This document shows positions 20,090 through 31,432 of a stretch of DNA of 64,000 nt, piece by piece. Within the stretch, counting starts at the first letter, position 1. Each line of letters begins with the position of its first letter. The DNA comes from Perkinsela sp. pyNocScin1 (taxonomy: Eukaryota; Euglenozoa; Kinetoplastea; Prokinetoplastida; Perkinselidae). The notes below the pieces were generated by a model, which saw only the letters and a list, made by a program, of their open reading frames with translations, did not search any database and had not been told where the DNA came from. Made by a program: the position numbers and the translations under genes. The stretch covers positions 1 to 64,000 of the forward strand of contig CAXHTR010000002.1 of NCBI GenBank assembly GCA_964019655.1, in the 5' to 3' direction.

Positions 20090-23000
20090 GTGGGTCCGCA
20101 GTTTTGCCGAATAGGTGGGAGAGCTGTGGGGTGAATGTGACGTATCAGAAAAAGTTTGTAATTTTCGTAGAGTACAATGCGGAAGCTATTGGGCTGGAGT
20201 GTTTTCAAGGTTTTGCGAGACAGAGGCGGAGTGAAGCGTGAAATAGTAGTCGGGAGGCATAAAATGTAAGACCTCCTTGGTAGACAATGGTACAGGAGTG
20301 TTCTTCGGCATGCGTCGGAGTGTCAAGATGGGGTTCAAATCAGGGCTGTACGAAGAAGAGGTGCACTCGATTTCAGTTTCCAGTAATTAGGAAAAGCAAT
20401 CCTGCCGGTTTCCCAGGTACCGTACACTAAACAATCCTTGATTTCTTGGGGAAGGTCTTTTACTTTACGTTCTCCTAATTGAAGTGACAAACCTATTCGG
20501 AGTATCTTGAGCTTTTTTACCCTGGTGGCGAAGAAAGTAATGCAGGATGGATCCATCCTTTCGCTCGTACTTAATGTACTATATATCGCAGGTTCGCACA
20601 TCTTCTGGTCAATACCATATTCCAGCGCAAGAACTCTCGATGAACGTCGCATGCCCTGACGCGCAAAAAGCAAAATCAACAGCTTGATGTGCAGGAGAGG
20701 GTCACCTCTCAGCTTTGCTGGCCTACTGCCTTTGCTTTGCTCCGCACGTTTCACGTCTATCCACTTTTGGATTGCATCTGGATCGTAAAAGCCATAGTTC
20801 CCGGTTTCTGCACAGTACTCTTGCCAGCGCTCTTTTTCGCGCCTTATCCCTGCTTCACCATAGACGATCTTGGGCGCATCTCTGTGACGCGTCTCGCGAT
20901 TTAAACATTCGACAGGCGTTGTTGCGTATATTGCTTGTTTGTCATCTCACGCCTGCGCTCCTCTACTTTCTGATTCGAGACAAGACAACGATACAATTCC
21001 TTTCTGTCGTACTTGTCAAATCGAAGCCAATCGGGATCATCGGGATCATCTGTGAGAGGAAGATTGTGCGACTGCCTGTATCGCCTCGAACCAACAGCGT
21101 GTAAAGTCGCCCAGATTCGTGGATTTCCGATGCAGCGAAAATCCTCAGTTATATCATCGATCTCTTTTTGCATTTCCTCTATATTTCCACGTTTGTGGAC
21201 ATCGCTTCGGTGAAGAGCCATGCTTAGGCATATTTACATGAGAAACTTGTCTGCAATGACACTATGCGGGCGAGCTTGCCAAGAAATTGTCTTCACGTCA
21301 GCTCGCGTCAAGATGAGTCAATGCTTTTTCTGGATCTGAACACAGAGCTGCTGCTTTAGAGTTTCAAGTCTTTCTTGAAGAGTTCGTGGACGGTTAAGCA
21401 CGGGGTAAACGGTCTCATCCGAAGCAGCATTAGGCTCGTAGTCATCCTAACCATCTGTGCCTCCACCATCCAGCTCCCCAAGAGCAGCAGCAGCAGCGAA
21501 GTTTTCCAATAGCTGAGAGTGTACACACGTCAGCACATACCCATTGACTTTGCCTTACTTGTGCAGCTGGTCAACAAGGGCATTCTTTCCTTTGAATGAG
21601 GGGGAAGATTTTCTCAGAATCTTCGGATTACCATCGAGTACAGCCCTGAGTTTAACCCCATTCATCAAAAGTTTGCCATCACCATCAAGGGACCTCGAAC
21701 CTGCAGGATACAAAGATGTGTATTCAAAGATGTATACAAAGATATTGCGCTATAGGCAAACGAGCGATGTATTTATATCAAGAAGTATGGTCAGCGTTCG
21801 AAGCCGGGAACTTGAAATCCCCCATGACCTGTGACTCCGAGCACGTGGCACTGATCAGTGTAGCGAATATGCTCATATGGCTCCGGTGTCTGCCCTTTCT
21901 TGCAAAGCTGCTTTCTTTAACTATGAAAGCAACGCACTATGCTCTCGTCTATGAAGTAAAGCCTACCGGGGTTGTCATTTTTATGCACTTCGGCATAACT
22001 CAGGCGCCTTTGCTTGAAGACCTCGATGCCTTCTGGCCCATACACTTGGACGAAGAAATTCTGATTTTGATCAAAGGTCTGTCGTCACGAGCAATTTGCG
22101 CGTGGAACAAATGTAAGTAGGCCACAAGGATAGTGCACCGTAGGCAAACAAGCGCAGGATATCTCCAGAGGGCACGACCCTGGACGGTGCAAGCCCCAAA
22201 ATCTTTAGGAAGACCGCCCACGAAATAAACAAGATGCCGCTACCATGCCCACCTCCATGGCGAGAAACCTTGGGATTTCCGTCAGAAGGTGCGCCAAGCG
22301 TCTCCAGTCTACGAAGAGATTGAATCTCCTCTCGCGGGCTCTACGGAGCGCGTTCGAGTTTCGGGCTCAGGCGTTGATTTCTCTACCCTCTGCTTGCTAT
22401 GCGGCTTCAGTACTCTTGCGCTTTTCACGCTCCGAGATTTTCATGAGCTTCTGAATTTTAAAATCGATGTACTGAATCGTGGCTGCATCAGACGTTTGCA
22501 AGTGCGTGATATGTTTTCCAATGTATCCCGATGCTTCTTCAAAAGAAAGTCCTTGGAGCAACGCGCTATCAATGCTCTGGCGAACGGATAAATTGTGTCA
22601 CACCCAAGTGCAGCAGAGTACATCAGTTGAAACTGCCGTCGTGATTTGAATCAATTAAACTTGCCGTTGATGACAGAAGATCATCCAAAGATTATGTACT
22701 GCACTCGACCAGTACTAAAACAAAGTATTGGCCTTAACAGCATGAAGTCGTTCTTACTACACACAATGAAATCAGTCCTTCACCAAGTCTTGAAGGTAAG
22801 TGATGGCTATTCTCATTTCCAGTCCTTGAAAAAATTGCTCGTAGGAAAATGGATATTTCCCACATTATGCTGTAGTAAACTGATAGAAATATTGAGCGCC
22901 CCTGTTCTTGACAGCTTCGCAATAGCAATCACGTTAAAATATTTTGAAGCTCTGATACTCCAGTGCATTCTGCTTCGAAGGCGATAAATTTTTGTCGTCA

Positions 23001-24466
23001 AGCATTCATGTTTTCAGAATACTCGAAATACATTAGAGCAAGGACAAATGTAATGCTGCAAACTGTCTCCTAAGTCATGCTCCTGCATTATCTTTATAAT
23101 GGGAATGGCAACTCACGTCTTCGGGCGATCTGGTTGATGCTATTCGTGACTTCGGAAAATTGTCGTCGTGCTTGCTTTGTGATTCTCTGATTGCAGAATT
23201 GTCCAAGTACACCGACTGTGGTCTTCCAAGTAAAGACCACTCCACATTCACGAGTCCAGAAGCGGATTGTCGCCGCGCCGAGCGCCACAGGGCATTCGGT
23301 GCAGATCTCTGCGATCAGTGGAGTGGCAGGCAGACCCAAAGACCCTTTGAGGCTCATCACTCCAGTCGTTTATTTACCCTCCCAAGCGCTTTGTGAATCT
23401 TGTGGGTGCTTGTCGCGCCAACAGTGACGATCCACACAAAACGGTCATAAGGAGAGAACATTCTTACCGAATCCAGGAGACGAGCAGAGCTACAAGTAGG
23501 TGGGCATAGCTCGAATTCCAACTAAGGAAGATTCTTGAACATTGCAAGCCTACATGCCGCACCGTGGCCCATGCCAGACCAGCCCAAATCGATTCGGCAA
23601 GAGTGCGTTCATATACGCGCGGGCCGGCTCGATGGGGTAAGCAATAGCTTCCTCAGAGATTTGATTTTTCGCCCTTTTTTCAGCACCCCTTTGGTGCGCT
23701 ATGTTCATTGTGGGTCCTGCGAGTGAGAGAAGACTCTGCAAGCTTTCGCTTAATTCTCGAATAGGACTTGAGTGTTCCCACAGTAAGTGGAGGTTTATCA
23801 TCAATCATCTCCGCCACTGCATCAACAATATTGGGCCGGCAAAGACCCAATTGCAGGAAATTATCAATGAATATCGAGACCTTGCGATCAAAGCATACCC
23901 ATGGGCTTTCGCTCAAGCCATGAAACAGGTCATTGCGTGAATTACTTTAATCGTGCGGGATCTGTAAGATTGCTGCGATGTCGAGTAGAGAAATTTTTTC
24001 CGACAAAAAGGTTGAAACGGATATTCTGACTGATGCTTTCTTTTAAATTCAGAATACTCATCAGTATCTTTCCTCTGTACCGGAGGGTTTAATTGGTACA
24101 GATTATTGATGCGAAGTGAAATTTTCTCGAGAGATAGATTTAAAATTATCAGCGTGTCCACGGTTCTGCTAATTTCTGGATTACAAAGTAGAGGAAAAGT
24201 GCTCTGAGTTTTCCTGTTCCCAAGCTATGTTTCCTGTGCGCGTTGGCAGACTTTGAATGGAATCTCCGCCTATGTTTATAATATGTCGATTGTGTCATCG
24301 AGCGCCGAGTATCTGTAACAATCTGTACACTTAAGATAACAGCCACGTGTATTTCAATGACAGCGAAGAATACGAATAAAGACTAGAATACTTTAGGACA
24401 AGCCAAAGCCCCTTTCCACTCGAGCTAGTAGAATTTCTACAAAATTTCTGTCTACCCTATCAAAAA
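20090..24466. other. Gene-poor segment with decayed coding fragments, possibly old DNA transposons
   Basis: No intact gene can be supported in 4.4 kb. The minus strand has patches that read like protein but are broken by stops, for example 22397-22597 (containing SFEEASGYIGKHITHL, no ATG) and 23680-23916. Two short motifs typical of the C-terminal catalytic loop of IS630/Tc1-type transposases occur in opposite orientations: SYSPDLNPI on the minus strand near 20325-20350 and EYSPEFNPI on the plus strand near 21635-21660. Decayed, possibly nested elements are the best guess. Confidence 0.35.
20901..21221 (-). CDS. Possible gene fragment of unknown function
   Basis: A 106-codon ATG frame rich in charged residues (LTDDPDDPDWLRFDKYDRKEL). 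It has protein-like composition but no recognised motif. It lies inside the decayed segment with no clear splice signal, so it may be a remnant rather than an active gene. Confidence 0.2.
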   Translation of the reverse strand: MALHRSDVHKRGNIEEMQKEIDDITEDFRCIGNPRIWATLHAVGSRRYRQSHNLPLTDDPDDPDWLRFDKYDRKELYRCLVSNQKVEERRREMTNKQYTQQRLSNV

Positions 24467-25315
24467 ATGTTCATCGCTCTCAAGCTCTTTACCGCTGATG
24501 ACTGCTGTGGCCGCGTTGATCCGAGCACCCTGTCGCAGCAGACCCGCATGGAGCTCCTCGTCGCTGGCTTGGATGATTGCGAAGCCTTCCTTGGTCTCGA
24601 TGGCACGTTCACCGACATATCGATGTGGAACGGCGTGTCCTTCGATACTGAAGACGCCGTCGTCGCCATTGCCTGGTACATCGATGATGATTGCGTCAAC
24701 GAAGAACGCCCGTGCGAGACAGTTGTCGAGGCTGGCGGGTCTATCGACCTGCGCTGGCTGCCGCCCACTGTTGCGCGCTTCTGCATCGCCGACATGGAGC
24801 TCAGTGGCACACTCACGACGAGTGCGCTCCCCCCGGCCCTGACACACATGAACCTCAAGCTCAATTTTCTGAGTGGTAGCTTCGACGTGGCAGGGCTGCC
24901 ACCGCTCGTCGACGATATTTCCATCGCACACAATGCGTTTACGGGCAGTCTCGACGTGACCGCGTTCCCCTCCCGCCTGCGAGCATTCCAGGCGATATTC
25001 AATCGTTTTACGGGGTCGCTTGACCTAACGCAGCTCCACGCGCCCCTCGTGCGCCTCGGACTCTCCAATAATAATTTTACGGGGGAAATCGATCTACGGC
25101 GCATTCCGGACAGTCTGCAGCACATGACGCTGCATGGCAACGCGATCAAGCAGGACCTCCTGCTCGTGGGCGATCTACCGAGGAACCTGACTGGGATCAC
25201 GATAGATAACGAAGGGGCGTTCGGCAAGATTGCGCACACTGGTGGCAAGATTGTCGATGTTCTGCAGAGCACGCATTTCCAGGCGGTCAGGCGGGTGCGC
25301 GGCCGGCGCTATTGA
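24467..25315 (+). CDS. LRR family protein (about 7 repeats)
   Basis: A 282-residue member of the local LRR family. The leader is MFIALKLFTA-D, followed by the linker GRVDPSTLSQQTRMELL and a cap variant (FTDISMWNGVSFD) without the usual cysteine pair. About seven 23-residue repeats follow, for example LSNNNFTGEIDLRR. The C-terminus ends in a basic RRVRGRRY tail. It is more GC-rich than most relatives. It is the first LRR gene after the decayed segment. Export is inferred from the leader only; no membrane anchor is visible. Confidence 0.85.
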   Translation: MFIALKLFTADDCCGRVDPSTLSQQTRMELLVAGLDDCEAFLGLDGTFTDISMWNGVSFDTEDAVVAIAWYIDDDCVNEERPCETVVEAGGSIDLRWLPPTVARFCIADMELSGTLTTSALPPALTHMNLKLNFLSGSFDVAGLPPLVDDISIAHNAFTGSLDVTAFPSRLRAFQAIFNRFTGSLDLTQLHAPLVRLGLSNNNFTGEIDLRRIPDSLQHMTLHGNAIKQDLLLVGDLPRNLTGITIDNEGAFGKIAHTGGKIVDVLQSTHFQAVRRVRGRRY

Positions 25316-25666
25316 GAAGAGCTTAAGAGATAGAATGGAGACACAGATCAACGGAAATGCACGAAAATACGTAGTTGCAGTACGAGAATACTATCATGCA
25401 TATTTCAAAAAAATACAATGAAGCACAGTATTTCATCTATGAATGAAAAGAGGGTTAAGCAATGTCGAAAAGCGACTTGTAACGAAAATGATAAAAAAAC
25501 CAGAGTTTCATGGCTATGAAGCCATTCAAAGTACTTGGGTAAATTGGGTCGCAGTATTTCGATGCCTAATGTCACATACGCTCGCCACTTCAATGAATTC
25601 AGCAGTGGAGCAGCCTATTTCCTTCGAGAAAGGTCGAAGTCTAAGGAGCGGCAATGTGGTCAGGCT

Positions 25667-26664
25667 TCAGACCAACCATCGAACCTCGGTGTAGAAGGGA
25701 ATTTCCACGATTTTGAGCTTCTTGTCTTTGCAGAAACGCCGAAAGTCTCTTCTGACCTGCTTATTACCTTTGAAAAAGGTTGCGACTTCTTTTATCGTAT
25801 TAAAGGCGTTTGCAAGTCCGCCGCCGATCTTCTTGATGCAGAGCACGTATCGGTGAATAAAGCAGCTCGTATCTGTGAGATTCGGGCTGTATGCCGTCAA
25901 GCGCCTTATCACACCAGTATGGGGACCGGTGTTTGTCTTTGCGCCGTCAGTCGAGACAGAACCGATCTTGTGCCATGGAATCCCGTGTTTTGCCATGAAC
26001 TTGCGCACAGCTTCTGTGATATCATGTGCTGTTTTTCGGTGCTTGAGCTCAAAACAGAGATAATGAGCTCTTCAACATTATGGCCGTCGATGTATCGCAC
26101 GAAACCGGCAAGTTGACTCTTTCCTCTGCAGTCAGTGCTCTCGTCGATTTGCAGAGTGAAAGGAAACGGAGATTCCAGGAGAGCTCTCACCGTCGTGACT
26201 ATGCGATAGTCATGTATCCTTTCACAGTTGCGCCTCATGGTGTTTGCCGAGCTTGGAAAGTTTGTTAGCTTGTCAAAGAGTTCCCCATGGCCAGACTCTT
26301 CGAGGATTATACGCAAGGAGTCCTTTCCAAAAGTGTCGAACGTGTTATAAGGCATCAGCAATCGCGCGTTTAGGAAGGCCATTCTGTGCGCAGTTTTCTT
26401 CTTGTTCAGCTCAAAATGAGCTGGGCCATACTCGGTTATGCTTCTACGCTGCGCTATCTCACGCTTTAGCAACAGGCATTCTTGCTGTGCACGTTGCAGG
26501 CCAACATCAGTCCAGACTTTCCCGTTCTTGCAATGAACGTCGTTGAAGTGTCGCTTGATGTGCTTCATAGACTCGTTTGCCTTTATGTTGGCCCCCGTTT
26601 CAATGCAGCTACCACGACACAAAAAGCACTCTGGACGCACCAATGGGCCATCAGGGTTCTTCAT
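25667..26664 (-). pseudogene. Broken hAT-family transposase (BED-finger, SCAND3/ZBED-like)
   Basis: On the minus strand a transposase reads in two frames. The first (26664 to about 26030) has a CxxC zinc-finger start (ECFLC), ESMKHIKRHF with H-x3-H, then QIDESTDCRGKSQLAGFVRYI. The second (about 26020 to 25667) has VSTDGAKTN and FIHRYVLCIKK, and ends at TEVRWLV followed by a stop. These are landmarks of hAT transposases of the ZBED5/SCAND3 type. A one-base-class frameshift lies near 26020-26035. The usual C-terminal dimerisation region is not readable. Coding similarity without an ATG extends upstream to about 26760 (WEEEEYAPKGF). No terminal inverted repeats were identified. Confidence 0.75.
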
Positions 26665-26846
26665 GAAGCCTTTCGGGGCATACTCCTCCTCCTCCCAAGG
26701 ACGAGGTCCTCGGATATCCTTGCGCCGAGCGCCGTCCTGTCTTCGGGGAGTTCGGTACCCGTTTCGGTCTTCGATTGAAAATTCCTACTAGAAGACGAAG
26801 AAGCGGCAGCAAGTAAAAATATGGATCTCATTATAATGCCCGTCAA

Positions 26847-27459
26847 AATTATTGTCAGTCATATAAAAAGGGTCGCGTACGAAATGTCCTTCAGATCTCG
26901 GTAACATCAGTGTTTCATGCTTAATAGCGCTCACGCAGAATGATGCTTACAAAAATTTAATACAAAATAGAAATGAAAAAGATAATAGAAACTAATAGAC
27001 ACTAGATTCTGTAGTTGAAAAAACTAGGAATTTAGATAGAATAAACTTAAAAAGGAGAAATTACTTTTCAATGTGAGGTGGTCCGATTGTCAGCGAGCCT
27101 GTCTTTGCACATAATTCACGGCGAATCGATGGACAAGCGCATTCGTTTCGAGACGGATTTAGGATCAAGGGGTCTCTGAGCTATTCGGAGCACCATGGTT
27201 TGTTCTCGAGCTACTACTTTAAGTACTCTCAATAGCTCTGGAAACACATGAGAGAGTATTTGTGTATCAAAAGATATATTCAGCCTATGATGAGACTCTC
27301 GGAGCTGGGTAGCACTAGGAAAGCTTCTTTCCTTTTCACGAGTCGAAGATCAAGGAAAACTCAAGTAGAAATAAAATTTTCACAATATATTTCACAGGCT
27401 GACGATATACGCAGGAGTAAGTCCATTATTCTTTACGCTAATTTCCAACTTTCTATCAC
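26847..27459 (+). other. Intergenic spacer between hAT remnant and LRR gene
   Basis: About 600 AT-rich bases with no supported gene. It probably contains the edge of the hAT insertion, but I could not see a target-site duplication. Confidence 0.35.
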
Positions 27460-28119
27460 ATGCTTTCACTCACGCTTTGTTTTTTTGCAACTGAATCCGA
27501 AGAGCACAAACAGCTCCTCCAGTACCAGCTTGGCTGTATGCGCGCTTTCCTGCCCGAAAACAGAACAAGTTTTCTCAATTTTTACGCGAAGGAGCTCAAA
27601 ATCCGCCAAGTTTGCACTTGGCCAAAGACAGAAAAATGCACAATCGAATGCATCGACGGGCTGATTGATCAAATTAAGTCTGATAGCGTCTGGGAAGGCG
27701 CTATTCGTTTATCATTCGTTCCAAGCAGTGTGAAAGTCCTCAAGATCGACAATTGCCGGCAATACTCGCAGGTAAATACAAGGCTTCTGCCGCGCTGTGC
27801 TCTTCATATATCACTCGTGAATAATTTATACTTCGGGAGGCTTTACCTTCGCTTCTTACCATGGGAGCTCGAGCACTTGAACGTCTCCAGGAACAAGTTT
27901 CGAGGGTTACTTGACCTAACAGATGTGCCATATACACTCATTTATCTTGATCTATCACACAACAAGTTCACACAGGAAACTCTCTACTACACGCACCTTC
28001 CAGATGCCCTACGCGTCTTTGCTCACGGCAATCGCATTCGAAATGCAAGGAGCCTATACCCAGGACAAGGCGACATGCAGGCAAAGCAAATCAAACTGAG
28101 CAGACTTGGTCATATGTAA
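27460..28119 (+). CDS. LRR protein, short subfamily B
   Basis: A 219-residue protein of a second LRR subtype. The leader is MLSLTLCFFAT. The N-terminal region is Cys-containing but differs from the main family cap (QVCTWPKTEKC). A signature NCRQYSQVNTRLLPRCA is followed by four repeats (LNVSRNKFRGLLDLTD) and ends with TQETLYYTHLPDALR. The same layout occurs in the gene at 47324-47977 and in the broken genes at 40293-40902 and 41905-42567, so this is a real subfamily. It is more AT-rich than the main family. Confidence 0.75.
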   Translation: MLSLTLCFFATESEEHKQLLQYQLGCMRAFLPENRTSFLNFYAKELKIRQVCTWPKTEKCTIECIDGLIDQIKSDSVWEGAIRLSFVPSSVKVLKIDNCRQYSQVNTRLLPRCALHISLVNNLYFGRLYLRFLPWELEHLNVSRNKFRGLLDLTDVPYTLIYLDLSHNKFTQETLYYTHLPDALRVFAHGNRIRNARSLYPGQGDMQAKQIKLSRLGHM

Positions 28120-28330
28120 CTTCCACACATAGAGTGTTTTCGATTTCCCGATTAAATGACAGTTCTAGTTGGATTAACACAGAATGTTACTCATTAGACG
28201 TGCGTCATATGTCATAAGTATTGGTGCAGATTTCTTACAAATTAATGATGAAACTTAGTAGAGTTAAGGGGTCATCAATTTCTACCGCCCTTCATCTATT
28301 TCTCCGCGTTCACCGTGTTGATACATTTAG

Positions 28331-29071
28331 ATGAAAATGACTCAATTTCTTCTCCAACTTATAGTTCTGAGCACTTCTGAAATTCCTAGCAAGAGTGGTA
28401 TGCAGCTCGAATGCCTCACCCAGTTTGCAGCACCAGCATCCCTCGCAAGGCAGCGTGACACATACAACTCTATCATCACGACCTATTTTCATGGCGACAT
28501 TGCGCTGCGCTCGAGTGAATGCACATGGAATGGCATCAGGTGTGATGAAAATGGCGTCCTCAGGTCCATGCGCATCGACAACAGCCGCACGTGGAACCCT
28601 ACGCTGGTCGACATGCAGTGGGTTCCACCGACAGCGCAAACGGTGAGCATTCGAAACGTGAAGCTCTATGGAGGTTTTGTGGCGTCTGCCCTGCCAAGGG
28701 ATCTCAGATTTCTCTTTTTGAAAAATTGCATGTGGCGGGTGGGTTATTCGGACATAGCCGGCAGCCTGAGCTTTGAAAAGTTCCCAAAGAAGCTCGAGGA
28801 GATGTTCCTCATTGGTAATCTGTACCGCGGAACTATCAATATCAAAGAGTTGCCAAAAACCATGCGGATTTTATTCCTTGATTCAAAATTCAAGAGAGAG
28901 GCGTATATGCGCTTCAGCGCTCTTCCAGAGGTAGCGCTCGGTGGTACGGGCAGAGTACCAGTCACTGATATCGATCTGTCTGACGAAGTAGACGAAGAGC
29001 CGAACGTGCGCGAACACCGCACGATTATGGAGATCGAGGCCTTGTCTAAATTTACTGATATGCTTCTATGA
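28331..29071 (+). CDS. Divergent LRR family protein
   Basis: A 246-residue protein. A hydrophobic leader (MKMTQFLLQLIVLST) is longer than in the other members. A cap with the cysteine pair (ECTWNGIRCDENG) is followed by irregular repeats (LPRDLRFLFLKN, FPKKLEEMFLIGN, LPKTMRILFLD). The last 45 residues are acidic and not repeat-like. It lies between a subfamily B gene and a classic member and looks like a diverged copy of the main family. Confidence 0.75.
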   Translation: MKMTQFLLQLIVLSTSEIPSKSGMQLECLTQFAAPASLARQRDTYNSIITTYFHGDIALRSSECTWNGIRCDENGVLRSMRIDNSRTWNPTLVDMQWVPPTAQTVSIRNVKLYGGFVASALPRDLRFLFLKNCMWRVGYSDIAGSLSFEKFPKKLEEMFLIGNLYRGTINIKELPKTMRILFLDSKFKREAYMRFSALPEVALGGTGRVPVTDIDLSDEVDEEPNVREHRTIMEIEALSKFTDMLL

Positions 29072-29179
29072 GCACGTTTTGGTGTAAAATGATGAAATGG
29101 CTGTGTGAGTAGGCTGTGTGGTGCGTATAAAATAACTCTAAAAGTTTACACTTTCTTCATTGTCTTGATTTAAATAGAA

Positions 29180-30247
29180 ATGCTGCCACTCACCATTCTC
29201 TTGCAATCTGCTGACATGCAAACTGCTCGAGTAAATCGTGAGCTCCTCGGAGACCAGGCGCTTTTAGAACTCTGTGTTGAAGGCCTAACAGACGGATACA
29301 AGCAGATATTTAACGATGAAGTACACGAATATCTTGACGTTTGCGACTGGAAAGGGGTCACCTGCAACGCTGTACAGCATGTCACACGCATCGAATGGCG
29401 CTGGGAAAACTTCCACGACAAGGAGCATGCGGCAAGTATTGCGCTCGAGTTCCTCCCAAAGACAGTTGAGGACCTCAGCATTCAGAACAGCCATATGCAT
29501 GGGACACTCCAGACAGCATACCTCCCACCTGCGCTTCGAGGAATGACGCTCTTCTTCAATAATTTTCACGGCTCAGTGGACATGCGATGCCTCCCGCCAA
29601 ATATTTTCCTGATGAGCCTCGGCCGAAACGAATTTTCGGGCTCGCTTGATTTGTCTGCGCTGCCGAATAAAATTGCGTATCTGTTCTTAGATAGGAACAA
29701 TTTTTCGGGAAGCATTGCACTCGACAGGCTTCCCGCGAGTCTCCGAGAACTTTCCGTCGCAAACAATGCGCTCGAGGGCACGCTGTGTGCAGGACTTCTC
29801 CCTGCTGAAATGAGTGAACTTGACCTCCAAGCCAATTCGATGAAGGGAGAAATTTTGCTCAGTGAGCTACCGCAAAGGCTTGGGAGCTTCGAGGCTCTGG
29901 GGAACAATTTTGAGGGAAATTCTGAATTGGCCCATCTGCCAAGCACCCTCTTTCTCCTTAACCTTGGAAGGAATATTTTCTCGGGGACTATAACGCTCTC
30001 GAATCTCCCACCGCCTATGGATTCGCTCTTTCTGCAGTGCAACCGGCTTGAGGGCGAGATCGACCTTACGCTACTACCAGGTAGCCTACGCATTCTTTAT
30101 CTCCAAAAGAACCGATTTTCAGGAAAACTATCGATTGGATCGCTCCCTCCGGACATGTGCAAGCTGAAGGTGAACAATAATGTGTTTGAAGACATAGTAA
30201 TCTTACCAAACGCACGTGTAGAAAAGCTGACGGTTTTCAAAACGTAG
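29180..30247 (+). CDS. LRR family protein (about 11 repeats)
   Basis: A 355-residue typical member. The leader is MLPLTILLQSA-D, followed by GDQALLELCVEGL and the cap YLDVCDWKGVTC with both cysteines. About eleven 23-residue repeats follow, such as LPNKIAYLFLDRNNFSGSIA. The C-terminus stops shortly after the last repeat with no anchor. The ATG comes two bases after an AG. Confidence 0.88.
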   Translation: MLPLTILLQSADMQTARVNRELLGDQALLELCVEGLTDGYKQIFNDEVHEYLDVCDWKGVTCNAVQHVTRIEWRWENFHDKEHAASIALEFLPKTVEDLSIQNSHMHGTLQTAYLPPALRGMTLFFNNFHGSVDMRCLPPNIFLMSLGRNEFSGSLDLSALPNKIAYLFLDRNNFSGSIALDRLPASLRELSVANNALEGTLCAGLLPAEMSELDLQANSMKGEILLSELPQRLGSFEALGNNFEGNSELAHLPSTLFLLNLGRNIFSGTITLSNLPPPMDSLFLQCNRLEGEIDLTLLPGSLRILYLQKNRFSGKLSIGSLPPDMCKLKVNNNVFEDIVILPNARVEKLTVFKT

Positions 30248-30370
30248 AACATGGAATCGAACATGAAACGAGTATAAGACTGCAGTTTCGTAGCATTATA
30301 GCCATCTTTGAATTCTGTGAGGAAATTCAAAATCAGAACTTAATTTCACTCACTCACTTTTTAGCTCAAA

Positions 30371-31356
30371 ATGCTTCTACTCGTACTTCCAGCAGACACG
30401 ATTCTCGCTCGAGCTTCAATTACCACTTTTGATGACCAGACGCTCATGGAGCGCATCATCGATCAATGCGACGATTACTGCCGCCTGGGCTTTACTGATG
30501 GCGATAACTTTTTCCTTCCAGCTTGCAGTTGGCCTGGAATCACATGTGACGGCAATGGCGCAGTTGTAAAAATCCATTGGGACGATATTATCACATCTGA
30601 TGACAATGTTTTCCTTGATATGCTTCCCCAGAATCTGCAAACGCTTAAGCTATGCACGATAACGATGCACCCTTTTATATTCCGAGTGAATCACTCCCTA
30701 ATGGGCTCAAATCAATAAATGCTTTTGGAACGATCCTCGAGGATGACATATTTGACTTTCACAACCTGCCATCGAGTCTGGGGACCTTGCATGCCAGTTT
30801 GTGCTCGCTGAAAGGAAGTATTTCCGTAGAGTTCCTTCCCGCGGCGCTCAAAAGCTTTCAGGTCGCAAGCAACCATCTTTCAGGCACTATCGACTTTGAA
30901 GCGCTCCCCAAAGGCTTAGAATTCCTAAACTTGGCATGTTGTCAATTTTCTGGTGAGCTCAACTTACATTCCCTCCCGAGCAATCTCAAGGAGCTCAATG
31001 TCAGTAATAATATTTTTTCAGGCGAGATCTCGCTCTGCTTTTTGTCCGATAACCTTGAAGTGCTCAACGTCGCACGAAATAATCTCAAAGGTGAGGTCCA
31101 TTTCGAAAATCTCCCACGGGGCCTTCGATTTCTTTTCCTCGAAAGAAATGCATTTCAGGGGACATTGGATGTTTTAAACCTTCCAGCGTGTATGAAGGCT
31201 CTCAATATCGGCTGGAACGCACTGACGGGAACTATAAGCGCTCGGGACCTACCGAGGGGAACGGCCGACTTAACGCTCAATGAAAGCGGTATTCTCGAAG
31301 TGACACACATGGAAGACCTGCCGCGTGGTCTGTCGTATCTTTTCCGACATTTGTGA
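30371..31356 (+). pseudogene. LRR family gene interrupted by one frameshift
   Basis: The 5' frame (30371-30718) gives the leader MLLLVLPA-D, a cap with both cysteines (ACSWPGITCD) and the first repeat (LPQNLQTLKL). The next frame carries on the repeats without loss (ESLPNGLKSINAF onward) to 31356, about ten more. The shift lies near 30650-30665 and corresponds to one missing or two extra bases. Apart from this the gene is intact, so it is either a very recent pseudogene or a sequence error. Confidence 0.75.
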
Positions 31357-31432
31357 TGGGTGAACGAAACAGGGTGATGTGATTCTAATAGAGTTAATAT
31401 TCATCACCCTGTAAAATTCTTTAAGAAGTTAA

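Noticed and set aside
25535-26116. 193-codon plus-strand frame over the hAT remnant
   Set aside because: The minus strand carries recognisable transposase motifs in the same stretch, so this is a shadow.
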